Below the pieces are notes generated by a model. The model did not search any database. It saw nothing but the letters and a program-made list of their open reading frames with translations, and was not told where the DNA came from. The position numbers and the translations under genes were made by a program. Positions 1 through 7,263 of a stretch of DNA of 64,000 nt are shown piece after piece. Each line of letters opens with the position of its first letter. The first letter of the stretch is position 1. Origin of the DNA: JANJTY01 sp038257155 (GTDB taxonomy: Bacteria > Pseudomonadota > Gammaproteobacteria > Xanthomonadales > Xanthomonadaceae); the NCBI GenBank assembly GCA_038257155.1, contig JBBSJP010000007.1, positions 91,399-155,398 on the forward strand, given 5' to 3'.

Positions 1-413
1 GCGCGATGTACACGATCCAGGCGCTGTGGACCATGGCGCGTGAGCAGCTGGATGTCACCGTCATCATCTTCAACAACGCCTCCTATTCCGTGCTCAACGT
101 CGAGCTGGAACGGGTCGGCGCCGCGCGCATCGGGCCGAAGGCGCGCGCCCAGCTTGATCTCGGCGGCCCGCGGCTGGATTTTGCGCGACTGGCACAAGGC
201 ATGGGCGTGCACGCCGCGCGCTGCGACAGCGCCGAGGACTTCAGCCACGCGCTGGAATACGCCCTGGCCAATCCGGGCCCGCACCTGATCGAGGCGCTGA
301 TTCCGGAATCGCTGAGCGGCGCCAAGCGGCGCATGCTGCCCTGGCTGCTGCGCTCCCTGCCGCACCTGCCGCCGCCCTTGGCGCGGGCGCTCAAGCGCAA
401 GCTGGCACCGTAA
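1..413 (+). CDS. Thiamine-diphosphate-dependent enzyme (acetolactate synthase-like), C-terminal part only
   Basis: The gene enters from the left edge; the reading frame is open from base 3 and ends with TAA at 411-413. The visible ~136 residues match the C-terminal TPP-binding domain of acetolactate synthase / benzoylformate decarboxylase-like enzymes: AMYTIQALWTMARE followed by VIIFNNASYSVLN, in which the NN pair is the end of the GDG-x(24-27)-NN Mg-TPP motif. The GDG half lies outside the window. The family decarboxylates 2-oxo acids or condenses them through a TPP carbanion. The C-terminus is Arg/Leu/Pro rich (LPHLPPPLARALKRK). The substrate cannot be told from this fragment, and the first ATG at 6 is not the true start. 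Confidence 0.85.
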   Translation, partial: AMYTIQALWTMAREQLDVTVIIFNNASYSVLNVELERVGAARIGPKARAQLDLGGPRLDFARLAQGMGVHAARCDSAEDFSHALEYALANPGPHLIEALIPESLSGAKRRMLPWLLRSLPHLPPPLARALKRKLAP

Positions 414-581
414 GGCCCGCGCCCGCCGTGGTGAGTGTGGGAGCATGTCGGCCCGTCGCGCCGCTGGGCCGCCGCCGGCGGCGCGCCAGCCTCAGCGGCT
501 GATCACGGCGCGCCGCGCGGCTCGTGCCGGCTAAGGTGCCGGGGCCGGGACGGGGCGTCAAACCTCCACCAGGACAAGCGC

Positions 582-727
582 ATGTTCGAACATCTCCAGC
601 CACAGCCTTCCGACCCAATCCTCGGACTGAAGACGCGTTTCCTGGAGGATCCGCGTGCTGAGCGGATCGACCACGTGGCGTTTACCGCGACGCCAGCGGC
701 CGCACACCGATCATGCGCGCGGGCGAG
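582..727 (+). pseudogene. 5' remnant of an aspartate/aromatic aminotransferase gene (aspC/tyrB type)
   Basis: From ATG 582 (preceded by AGGA) the frame reads MFEHLQPQPSDPILGLK and then FLEDPRAERID, the typical N-terminus of AspC/TyrB class I aminotransferases. The match then moves to another frame at about 677, where GVYRDASGRTPIMRAGER continues the same family motif (family form: GVGVYRDxxGxTP). After about base 727 the similarity stops, so about 50 of ~400 codons remain, with a small indel causing the frameshift. This is gene debris left by a deletion or rearrangement. The rest of the 414-763 gap holds nothing else I can support. Confidence 0.7.
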
Positions 728-763
728 CGTATGATCTGCTCTCCATCGACGGAGAGCAGGTTC

Positions 764-1207
764 ATGAAGCAGAAAGTTGTCGCTTTGCTTGCGTGCCTGA
801 CTGTCGCTTCCATCGCTTCGGCACAAAATATCGTGCCGACCCAGCAGTTGCAGGTTGCGCCACGTCCGGCTGCAGCGGCGACGCAGATCGACCAGCCAGC
901 GCTCGAATTGAGCCGCTTGCAGCGGGAGAACGCGAGGCTGGAGGAAGAAAATGCGGCCTTGAGGCAGCGTATTGAAGCCCTGACCACCCTGGGCGGCAGT
1001 GAGGTGCACGCTTACTGCCCGGATCCAACCTCGCTTCATATCAGTCGAAGCACTGCGGGAACCGAGTCAAACTGCGCACTGAGTGGCTATCTCTGCGAGC
1101 CCGTCTCGGGTCTATGCCGCACCAGTTGCCAGACGTCGGACATGTGCGCAGCCGGCTTCGTCTGCGATACCAGCGTCCAGCAATGCATCAACATCGGCTC
1201 GGGTTGA
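764..1207 (+). CDS. Small secreted protein with coiled coil and Cys-rich C-terminus
   Basis: I choose ATG 764 (MKQKVVALLACL) because GGAGAGCAGG lies just upstream and it gives a clean signal peptide ending in ASIASA-Q. The upstream in-frame ATG at 713 belongs to the aminotransferase remnant. The mature protein has a short coiled coil (about residues 45-75, ELSRLQRENARLEEENAALR) and then a ~60-residue domain with eight to nine Cys in a spaced pattern (YLCEP, LCRTSC, DMCAAGFVC, QQC). Such domains are usually disulfide-bonded outside the cytoplasm. I recognise no family and assign no function. It sits between gene remnants, so it may have arrived with a rearrangement. Confidence 0.7.
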   Translation: MKQKVVALLACLTVASIASAQNIVPTQQLQVAPRPAAAATQIDQPALELSRLQRENARLEEENAALRQRIEALTTLGGSEVHAYCPDPTSLHISRSTAGTESNCALSGYLCEPVSGLCRTSCQTSDMCAAGFVCDTSVQQCINIGSG

Positions 1208-1240
1208 AGACGGACTTCGGTCATCGGCGACACGGCTGGT

Positions 1241-1438
1241 TCAGCGCCGCACCACCAGTTTCGGTGCCGCAAACAGGATCACGGTAGAGCCCAGCATCCA
1301 GATCACCGCCCACCGTTCGCCGGCAGCCATGTCAATGCGACCAGAAGCTACTGCCCCGATGCGCTCCGCACCATCGCGCGCCAGCGTGAACACGGTGAAC
1401 AGGCTGTTGTAGTCGTCCGCCAGCGTTGGCGTCGCCAG
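1241..1438 (-). pseudogene. 3' remnant of a membrane-protein gene
   Basis: The minus-strand frame ending at TCA 1241-1243 reads LADDYNSLFTVFTLARDG and then a C-terminal membrane helix (WAVIWMLGSTVILFAAP) closed by KLVVRR. Upstream of about 1438 the frame runs antisense to a recognisable GGDEF fragment on the other strand, so the N-terminal part is missing. I read this as about 65 C-terminal residues of a lost membrane protein. The family is not recognised, and an intact short gene of about 93 codons cannot be fully excluded. Confidence 0.35.
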
Positions 1439-1442
1439 TTGG

Positions 1443-1544
1443 GGCGAACGCCTGCAGACCAGCGTCGATCTGTTGCATCTCGCCGACGAGTGCCTGTACC
1501 AAACGAAGGCCGACGGGCGCAATCGGGTGGAGGCGCGGGAGTCA
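1443..1544 (+). pseudogene. 3' remnant of a GGDEF (diguanylate cyclase) gene
   Basis: The frame reads GERLQTSVDLLHLADECLYQ then TKADGRNRVEAR. This is the end of a GGDEF domain, whose family form is ...LLxxADxALYxAKxxGRNRV. It compares directly with ADLALYRAKHKGRNRVE in the intact cyclase at 59112-60779. Nothing upstream in this frame continues the domain; the opposite strand carries another gene's 3' end instead. About 34 codons survive. Confidence 0.7.
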
Positions 1545-2135
1545 CGTTGGTCTCATACGATGTACTTGTGCGCGCATCGAATTGCCTGGCCGCGCTTTGC
1601 TTGGCGTCTTTCGCATGCTTTGCGGATGAAGAGACCAACGAGTCCTGGCATGTGGTACTCCGAGACATCAAGATTGGGACGCAGTCTGCATGGCGTGGGG
1701 CGTTCAATTCCATCGAAGTCTGGGAGTCCCACTGAAGGACAAGGGACAGTCGATGCAATGACGTCTTGTCCGATCACTCCTCTCATGCTGTGAACTCAAG
1801 CCGGCAAGTGACCCGCATGCGGGCCTTGCCACTTTCGGCTGCATAGTTATGGGACTCGGTGACGCCCGCGATGCGCTCTGCCCAGCGCGGATGCGCGCCG
1901 ACTTTCGACGCGATGCTGAGGTCGGCGCAGCGTCGGTGGACCTACCAGACTGCAACTCAATTGCGCGAGGCTTGGTTGGCTCCTTGCACTTCCGCTGTGA
2001 GATATCCGGGCTTGATTGAGGCAAGGTTCTTTCATTCCAGCGGCTGCCGGCGCAGGCTTGACCCATGTCATTGCAAACCAGCGGGCCTGACGCAAGGCTG
2101 GGTGTCGACGGCCGGTCGGTCGGTGGGACATCGAC
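1545..2135. other. Stretch without a supportable gene
   Basis: About 590 bases follow the GGDEF remnant. Short open frames exist on both strands, but none shows a ribosome-binding site plus a recognisable domain. One plus-strand frame (about 1550-1735) could be a truncated secreted peptide (CLAALCLASFACFADEE), which I would not call. An imperfect hairpin sits at about 1804-1832 (GGCAAG...CCCGC/GCGGG...CTTGCC) without a T tract. Confidence 0.5.
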
Positions 2136-3545
2136 GTGCGCATACTGCTGGTCAGCCTGAACACCGTCGCCGAGCCTTTCCCGGTGTTTCCGCTGGGGCT
2201 TGCGCATCTGCGCGACGCAACGGCCACCGCGGGGCATCGGGTCGAGATCTTCGATTGCCTGATCGACGGCGGCGAGGCCGCGCTCGCTTACTGTATCGAA
2301 CGCTTCGCGCCAGACGTGGTCGGCGTGTCGATCCGCAACATCGATGATGTCCGCGCCGACACCGCGGTCTCGTTCGTCAGCGACATCCGCAAGATTGTCG
2401 ACGGCATCCGCGCACACTCATCTGCCGTCGTGGTGCTCGGTGGCGCCGGCTACTCGATCTTTCCGATCGAGTTGCTTGCCGAGAGCGGGGCGGATTTCGG
2501 AATTTGTGGCGAGGGTGAGCAGGCATTCCCGCAGTTGCTGCAGCAACTGCAGGCTGGGCGCCACGCCATCGACCGCATTGCGGGACTGGTCTACCGGAAT
2601 GGCGACGGTGCGGTTCACGCCAACCCGCCTGCGCGCGGCGCGACTGCCGCCGCGAGATTCGCTCCGCCGGCGAGCTGGGTGGCCGGCTACCGCGCGCGCG
2701 GCGCGATCTTCAACGTGCAGACCCAGCGCGGCTGCCCCTTGCACTGCAGCTATTGCACCTACCCCTTGATTGAAGGCGCGCAGCGCCGTCTGCATGACTA
2801 CGACTCGGTCGTCGCGCAGTTCCGCTACTGGGGCGATCAGGGCATCCGCTATCTGTTCATCACCGATTCGGTGCTGAACACGTCGGCACGCCATCTGCGT
2901 GACTTCGCCCGCAGCCTCATCGCTGCGGATACCGGCGTTGAATGGGGCTGCTTCCTGCGCCCGACTGCGCTGCAGGCAGGTGATCTGCAGCTGCTGGCCG
3001 ATGCCGGACTTCGGCACATTGAGTTCGGTTCCGACAGTTTTTCCGACAGCATGCTGCGATCGTTCGGAAAATCGTTCGCGTTCCCAGCCATCGAGCGCGC
3101 CAGCCGGCTCGCCCACGACGCCGGCATCCACTACAGCCACTTCCTGATACTCGGCGGCCCTGGCGAGTCGCAACAAACCCTGCAGCAGACACATGAGCGC
3201 AGTGCGACATTGCCCGGCGGCGTGTTCTTTGCGTTCCCCGGCGTTCGCGTCTATCCCAATACACGGCTGAGGGCGCAGCTCGCCGAGCGAGATGGTTCCC
3301 TGCCGACCAGTCTGCTGCTGCCGCATTTCTTCATCGAGGATGGCTTGACGCTTGCGCAGTTGACCGGATTGCTGGAGGCGTGGCGGCTCGCCGATCCACG
3401 CTGGGCACCGCTGACCCTACCGGCCCAGTTCACCACCATGGTGCGACGCTTGCGCGCGCGGGGCATCGAAGGGCCGTTGTGGGAATACCTGCCGTGGATG
3501 GCGGCGCCTCGAGATGCTGCGAGCGCCGCGCCGGCGGACTCCTGA
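2136..3545 (+). CDS. B12-binding domain radical SAM protein
   Basis: The start is GTG 2136, with GGTGGGA about 9 bases upstream. Residues 1-140 form a cobalamin-binding Rossmann-like domain (MRILLVSLNTVAEPFPVFPL, then VVGVSIRN, VVVLGGAGYSIFP and ICGEGEQAFPQLL), the arrangement seen in the BchE/P-methylase class of radical SAM enzymes. The radical SAM core begins near residue 190 with TQRGCPLHCSYCTYP, giving the CX3CX2C cluster motif. At 469 residues it is of normal length. These enzymes make 5'-deoxyadenosyl radicals for methylations or ring rearrangements; many with this layout act on lipids or cofactors. The substrate here is unknown. It ends 29 bases before the convergent ubiT fusion gene and appears to be a single-gene unit. 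Confidence 0.8.
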   Translation: MRILLVSLNTVAEPFPVFPLGLAHLRDATATAGHRVEIFDCLIDGGEAALAYCIERFAPDVVGVSIRNIDDVRADTAVSFVSDIRKIVDGIRAHSSAVVVLGGAGYSIFPIELLAESGADFGICGEGEQAFPQLLQQLQAGRHAIDRIAGLVYRNGDGAVHANPPARGATAAARFAPPASWVAGYRARGAIFNVQTQRGCPLHCSYCTYPLIEGAQRRLHDYDSVVAQFRYWGDQGIRYLFITDSVLNTSARHLRDFARSLIAADTGVEWGCFLRPTALQAGDLQLLADAGLRHIEFGSDSFSDSMLRSFGKSFAFPAIERASRLAHDAGIHYSHFLILGGPGESQQTLQQTHERSATLPGGVFFAFPGVRVYPNTRLRAQLAERDGSLPTSLLLPHFFIEDGLTLAQLTGLLEAWRLADPRWAPLTLPAQFTTMVRRLRARGIEGPLWEYLPWMAAPRDAASAAPADS

Positions 3546-3574
3546 TGCGTTGACCGGGTTCGCGAAGCCAGTGG

Positions 3575-4462
3575 CTACTGGTCGGGGACCGCCGGCTCGT
3601 CGCGCATAACGGGCGCCTGCCGCCTGGCATGCCATGCCGCACGCGCGGCCGCAGCATGCTGGGCCGCGCGATGAACGAGTATCCGCGGCCCGAGCGGTAG
3701 CTGCTCCCACTCCAGGCGATCAAGCGTGTTGCGCGCGTGCAATCCGAGGTCCGTGTCGCCGGTCAGCACCAGCCTGCGCTGGAAGAAGAGCGTATCGGCA
3801 TCCTCTGAACGACTGGCGAGCAGCAGCAGGTCGGTCGCGGTGCCGCGAACCTCGGCCTCCGGGGCATCGCCGACGACGACCAGCCGACCACCGCGCAGTC
3901 CGAAGGCCCAATGCAGGCCGAGGTCGGTGACGGTGATGCCAAGCGTGCGCCCCTCCAGAAAGGCAAACTCCCCGGTCACCGTCGGAGCCTTCATGGCCGC
4001 CGCGGCCAGATGCTCGAACACCGCGTCATGCAGCCTCCTTGGCAATCTCGACAACAGCGGCTGAAGCCGGGATGGGTGGGGAAGGTGTGAGGCGAAGCGG
4101 TAGGGCCATTGGGTGTCCATGGGACGAAGCTCCGGGTGGGCGTGCTCGTTGGGCGTGCGTGCTGCGGCAAGACCCTGTTGGGAAAGGCCCTGTTGAGAAA
4201 AACCCTGCAGGGCGCAGGCATCGGCGATCAGCACATCGAGAAGGCCGTCGGCGGTGGGCCGCGGCAGACCCAGATCTCGGGCCACACCGATGGCGTGGCG
4301 ATGCACGGCGGCCTCGCGGTCGGGATCGCGCCCCAGACCCTGCGGCTTGACCTGCGCCGCCAGGGCGACCGCACGGCGACGCGCAGCGGCAAGCGCCACG
4401 ATTCCGGCGTCGAGCCGATCAATAAGGCCGCGGGCCAGCGCGAGGCGGGGATCAGCATGCAT
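3575..4462 (-). CDS. ubiT: Chorismate mutase (AroQ type) fused to UbiT-like SCP2 domain
   Basis: ATG 4462 (MHADPRLALARGL) gives a 295-residue protein and overlaps the DGC gene stop by 11 bases, implying translational coupling. Residues 1-90 look like an AroQ chorismate mutase. Residues aligning with the E. coli catalytic set are present: R11, R29, K39, R49-E50 (DPDREA) and Q86. A Gln-rich linker (SQQGLSQQG) leads to an SCP2 domain from about residue 115 (MDTQWPYRFASHLPHP ... LHDAVFEHLAAAAM ... TDLGLHWAFGLRGGRL) that matches UbiT/YhbT. UbiT is the lipid-binding accessory factor of O2-independent ubiquinone synthesis, acting with UbiU and UbiV, both encoded at 22.4-24.3 kb. An internal ATG at 4120 could allow a separate UbiT product. 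Confidence 0.75.
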   Translation of the reverse strand: MHADPRLALARGLIDRLDAGIVALAAARRRAVALAAQVKPQGLGRDPDREAAVHRHAIGVARDLGLPRPTADGLLDVLIADACALQGFSQQGLSQQGLAAARTPNEHAHPELRPMDTQWPYRFASHLPHPSRLQPLLSRLPRRLHDAVFEHLAAAAMKAPTVTGEFAFLEGRTLGITVTDLGLHWAFGLRGGRLVVVGDAPEAEVRGTATDLLLLASRSEDADTLFFQRRLVLTGDTDLGLHARNTLDRLEWEQLPLGPRILVHRAAQHAAAARAAWHARRQAPVMRDEPAVPDQ

Positions 4463-4856
4463 CAGCGGGATCCCGCGATGCAGCCTGCATGCCCAGGGCG
4501 AGCGCCGCAGGACGTACGGCGCTCGCATAGAGCGTCTCCAGCTGGGTCTCGTCGGCATCGACGTGTTTCTGCTTCTTGACGCCGAACGACGACAGCAGCA
4601 CGTGATGGTCAGGCTGGACGCCGGCGCGCGCGAGGCAGGCGGTAACGCAGGCCATCACGCAGCCATCCAGTGCCAGGATCGGCCGTCCGCTGCGTGCGGT
4701 CTTGAGCAGACCTGCAACGCCACCGCCGACACCGGCGATGCATGACATTTCGGCGAGGCGTTCGCGGTCGAGGCGCAACGCCATCCGGTTTGCCATCTGG
4801 GCGGCGCTCGAGCAGCCCGAGCACGAGTAGACGAGGGGTAGCTTCGGTCGCGTCAT
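4452..4856 (-). CDS. Putative zinc-binding DGC-domain protein
   Basis: ATG 4856 overlaps the upstream gene's stop as ATGA. The 134-residue protein begins MTRPKLPLVYSCSGCSSAAQ and contains EMSCIAGVGGGVAG and LDGCVMACVTACL. This arrangement of CSGCS, SC and DGC...C..C fits the DGC family, named for its Asp-Gly-Cys motif and thought to bind zinc through the four Cys. The biochemical role of the family is unknown; members are often found beside anaerobic-respiration genes. Its place between a membrane protein and the ubiT fusion, under an FNR-type site at 6400, supports expression under low oxygen. Confidence 0.75.
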   Translation of the reverse strand: MTRPKLPLVYSCSGCSSAAQMANRMALRLDRERLAEMSCIAGVGGGVAGLLKTARSGRPILALDGCVMACVTACLARAGVQPDHHVLLSSFGVKKQKHVDADETQLETLYASAVRPAALALGMQAASRDPADAC

Positions 4857-6106
4857 GCGAGGCTCCATTTTCGCTGGAACGTGTGGGCGACACGCTGTGG
4901 CTGGCGAATTGCGAATGCCAGCAGGGTGAAGGAAAGGCACCAGCACGCCGCGACGGCGAGAGCGACGCCTGGCGAAGGGCGCGCCGCGAGCCATGCCAGC
5001 CCCACCGCGGCACCAGCATGGGTGCCTAGCCAGCGCCACTTGTGCCGGTCGGGCAGCAGCAGGTGCACGCCGGGAAGCTGCAAACCTCGCCCGCAGCTAC
5101 GCTGCAGCTCGATCCAGCTGAGGAATGCCCGGATCTCCAGCATCATCGACAGCACAAGCAGCGGCAGACTGCCGCCCACCAGTATCACGGCAGGCGCGAG
5201 CCCAGCCGACGCGCCCTTGCCGACCCACGCCAGCCCGGCCATACCGGCAAACCCAAGGCCGAGGCGCCACGCCGCAACCAGCGGCGCGTTGCGCCGCTGC
5301 GAGCGCCGGGCCAGTGCGAGCATTGCGACCGCGGCGAGCGATGCGAGCAACCCGCCCAACAAGCGTGTGGAAAGGTCTGCATCGTCAGCGCTGCTGCGCG
5401 CGAGCAGAATCAACAGCGTCAAGATCGCAGGGACAAACCCGAACCAGCGCAGGTAAGGGCATGGTCGCCCAGTGCCCATCCACATCGGCATCACCACCAG
5501 CGCTACGGTGGCCAGCAAGACCACGAAAACCAGCCCCAGACCGGCTGCGGCGTGGATGTCGGTCCACCGCGCGAGGTCAAGTTCCAGCCATCCGGACAGC
5601 GCCGCGATCAGGACGACGCCCAGCGCCGCGACTATCGGCCAGACCAGCAGCGGGATGGCGAGCCCGGCACGCAACCACGCTGGGCCGCGAGAGCGCACCA
5701 GGCCGACCAACATGGCGCCGCTTGCCGCACTCAGGCACAGCGTCAGCAACGCACCGCCGGCCTGCAGCGTGCTGGGCTGCATCCAGAGAAAACCCGATAC
5801 GAGGAGAGCGACGCCGACATTCCAGGCTGCATGCAGGATGGTCCACGCTCGCAGCGTCCCGGGCGCAGGCGACGCGGCGGCCGCCGCGAGGAACTGCAGC
5901 AGCGCGCCCAGGCAAACCTGCCCGATCACTCCCAGCACCACCAAGTGGACTAGTGCCAGCAGATCAGGATGCCAACGCGTAGTCCACAAGGCAGGGTCGA
6001 GCCATGCCATCAGCGGCCCCGCGGCGAGCCCCCATGCAATCGCGCTGCCGAAGAAGCGCAGTGGCAGCTCGACCGGCGGCGATTTCTGGATTTCAAGGCG
6101 CGACAT
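4853..6106 (-). CDS. Multi-pass membrane protein, NnrS/heme-copper-like fold
   Basis: I start at ATG 6106 (MSRLEIQKSPPVELPLRFF), giving 417 residues with about twelve hydrophobic helices. The ORF runs further upstream, but that part overlaps the DUF2249 gene. The N-terminus, PVELPLRFFGSAIAWGLAAG, and scattered membrane His (TTRWHPDLLALVHLVVLGVI, ILHAAWN, WTDIHAAAGLGLV) resemble NnrS-like and heme-copper-like proteins found with denitrification genes. NnrS itself is a heme/copper membrane protein linked to nitrosative stress. The assignment to NnrS proper is uncertain. Four-base and 14-base overlaps with its neighbours show one operon. Confidence 0.6.
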   Translation of the reverse strand: MSRLEIQKSPPVELPLRFFGSAIAWGLAAGPLMAWLDPALWTTRWHPDLLALVHLVVLGVIGQVCLGALLQFLAAAAASPAPGTLRAWTILHAAWNVGVALLVSGFLWMQPSTLQAGGALLTLCLSAASGAMLVGLVRSRGPAWLRAGLAIPLLVWPIVAALGVVLIAALSGWLELDLARWTDIHAAAGLGLVFVVLLATVALVVMPMWMGTGRPCPYLRWFGFVPAILTLLILLARSSADDADLSTRLLGGLLASLAAVAMLALARRSQRRNAPLVAAWRLGLGFAGMAGLAWVGKGASAGLAPAVILVGGSLPLLVLSMMLEIRAFLSWIELQRSCGRGLQLPGVHLLLPDRHKWRWLGTHAGAAVGLAWLAARPSPGVALAVAACWCLSFTLLAFAIRQPQRVAHTFQRKWSLA

Positions 6107-6341
6107 CGGGTCGTTGAATCTCCACCCGCGCCCCGCCGCAGGGTAAATGGCTGGCCTTCCACGTGAGGCCGGCATCGCTCAATGCGGAGAACAGAGGCAG
6201 AGGCCACAGCGGGGTTAGAACGACCTGGCTGCCACCGGGTGCGAGCGACCGTGCCACGTCCAGGCTGCGCATCATCGGCAAGGGGGGTGGAAGCTCGCGT
6301 AGGTCGAGCGGAACGGCCACGCCGGGATCGGTTTCGTGCAC
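6093..6341 (-). CDS. DUF2249 domain protein
   Basis: The core PLDLRELPPPLPMMRSLDVA ... GGSQVVLTPLWPLPLFSALS matches DUF2249, a small fold common in nitrate/nitrite respiration clusters and sometimes fused to hemerythrin-like domains. The open frame reaches TTG 6413, but that codon is inside an FNR-type operator (6400-6413), so transcription should begin near 6365. I therefore choose GTG 6341 (MHETDPGVAVPLDL), giving 82 residues, the usual family length. No good Shine-Dalgarno is visible, so the start is tentative. It is first in the operon DUF2249 - membrane protein - DGC - chorismate mutase/UbiT. Confidence 0.7.
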   Translation of the reverse strand: MHETDPGVAVPLDLRELPPPLPMMRSLDVARSLAPGGSQVVLTPLWPLPLFSALSDAGLTWKASHLPCGGARVEIQRPDVAP

Positions 6342-6399
6342 GGGAAGGACTCTGCAAACTGCGTGCTGCCAGTCTCCGGGTATGAGACCGCGGCCGGCC

Positions 6400-6413
6400 T
6401 TGATCCGGGTCAA
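6400..6413 (-). promoter_or_regulatory. FNR/Dnr-type operator for the DUF2249-ubiT operon
   Basis: TTGATCCGGGTCAA matches the FNR/Dnr/NnrR consensus TTGAT-N4-ATCAA with one change. Its centre is 65 nt before the chosen DUF2249 start. A class II site at -41.5 would put the transcription start near 6365. Confidence 0.7.
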
Positions 6414-6424
6414 GCCCGGCCGAC

Positions 6425-6438
6425 TTGACCCGCATCAA
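6425..6438 (+). promoter_or_regulatory. Second FNR/Dnr-type site, possibly for the rightward gene pair
   Basis: TTGACCCGCATCAA matches the consensus with one change and lies 11 bases from the site at 6400-6413. It could serve the divergent rightward genes starting at 6661, although it is about 230 nt from that start, longer than for the other sites. It may instead reinforce the leftward promoter. Confidence 0.55.
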
Positions 6439-6660
6439 TGCCCGCTGCCGCTGGCCCTGGGTAAAGTTCGCCTGTCGCCAAGCGACGCCGGGTCCAATGA
6501 CTCGCCCGCTGGCGCGGATTTCGTAACGCCGGTGGCACTGCGAGCGTTCCCGCGGCGCTGACGGGTGCACAGAGCGGCGCCTGCCCGTTTGACTGAGCAC
6601 ACGGCCGCCGTTGAACAGCGTCACTGCGATACAGCCGCGAGCCGCGCAAGGAGCTCTCCC

Positions 6661-6903
6661 ATGCAATACGTCATCACCCTATCTGCCGGCACCTCTGTCG
6701 AGTCCGACAGGTTCGTCGCATTGGTCGAGACCGAGGATGCGAGTGCACTCGTTGATCGCGCACCGGAAACCGACGCGCTGAGGGTGTCGACCTGCCTGAT
6801 GCGGCATGAACTGCACGCGCTCGCCAGCGTCGCGGGTCTGTTGATCGATGCAGACGCAATCGAGCTGCTACCGTCCGACTGCTGCGGTGGCTGCGGTGGT
6901 TGA
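6661..6903 (+). CDS. Small protein with C-terminal CCGGCGG tail, function unknown
   Basis: ATG 6661 has a strong AAGGAG about 7 bases upstream. The 80-residue product (MQYVITLSAGTSVESDRFVA ...) ends DCCGGCGG, a cluster of three Cys between glycines suited to binding a metal ion. The body has no motif I recognise. The HMA protein at 10004-10243 ends in almost the same tail (DCCGGCS), and both lie among FNR/Dnr-type sites. The stop overlaps the likely GTG start of the next gene, so the two are probably translationally coupled. A role in metal handling is inference from the tail and the context. Confidence 0.75.
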   Translation: MQYVITLSAGTSVESDRFVALVETEDASALVDRAPETDALRVSTCLMRHELHALASVAGLLIDADAIELLPSDCCGGCGG

Positions 6904-7144
6904 TTCGCTGGCACCTCACCCGTTGCCGCGAATCGAGGTGGACGCCGCGACCGTGGCACACGCACTCGACCTCGAGCTTGAGGTGTTCCGGGATCTGATA
7001 GTAACCGGCAGTATCCGAACGCTGACAGAGCGCGGTGTCGGGGACGACCTTGGTCGCTACAGGCTGAGCTTCTGGTTCGGCAAGCGCCGCTTCCGCATGA
7101 TCACCGATGCTGCCGGCCGCGTACTCGCGCGCGAAGCGAGCTGA
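6896..7144 (+). CDS. DUF6522 family protein
   Basis: The core LPRIEVDAATVAHALDLELE ... GVGDDLGRYRLSFWFGKRRF ends in DAAGRVLARE and fits the DUF6522 family of small proteins without known function. I prefer GTG 6896, which overlaps the previous stop by eight bases and gives 82 residues. An ATG at 6848 would add 16 residues that are only an out-of-frame reading of the upstream gene. It looks like the second gene of a two-gene unit with the CCGGCGG protein. DUF6522 genes often accompany denitrification genes, which fits here. Confidence 0.65.
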   Translation: MVDSLAPHPLPRIEVDAATVAHALDLELEVFRDLIVTGSIRTLTERGVGDDLGRYRLSFWFGKRRFRMITDAAGRVLAREAS

Positions 7145-7263
7145 AAACGCAATTGCGGTTCGCTGGGAGAGCCCTTCAGACGCGGGCGGTGCTTGGCGCA
7201 ATGAGCGACGCCGCGGGATGAACTGCCAGCCGGTGCCGCTGCGAGGATAATTGCCGCGTGGCA

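Noticed and set aside
6093..6413. DUF2249 start at TTG 6413 and multiheme cytochrome start at TTG 26262
   Set aside because: Both TTG codons lie within FNR/Dnr-type operators, so transcription would start downstream of them.
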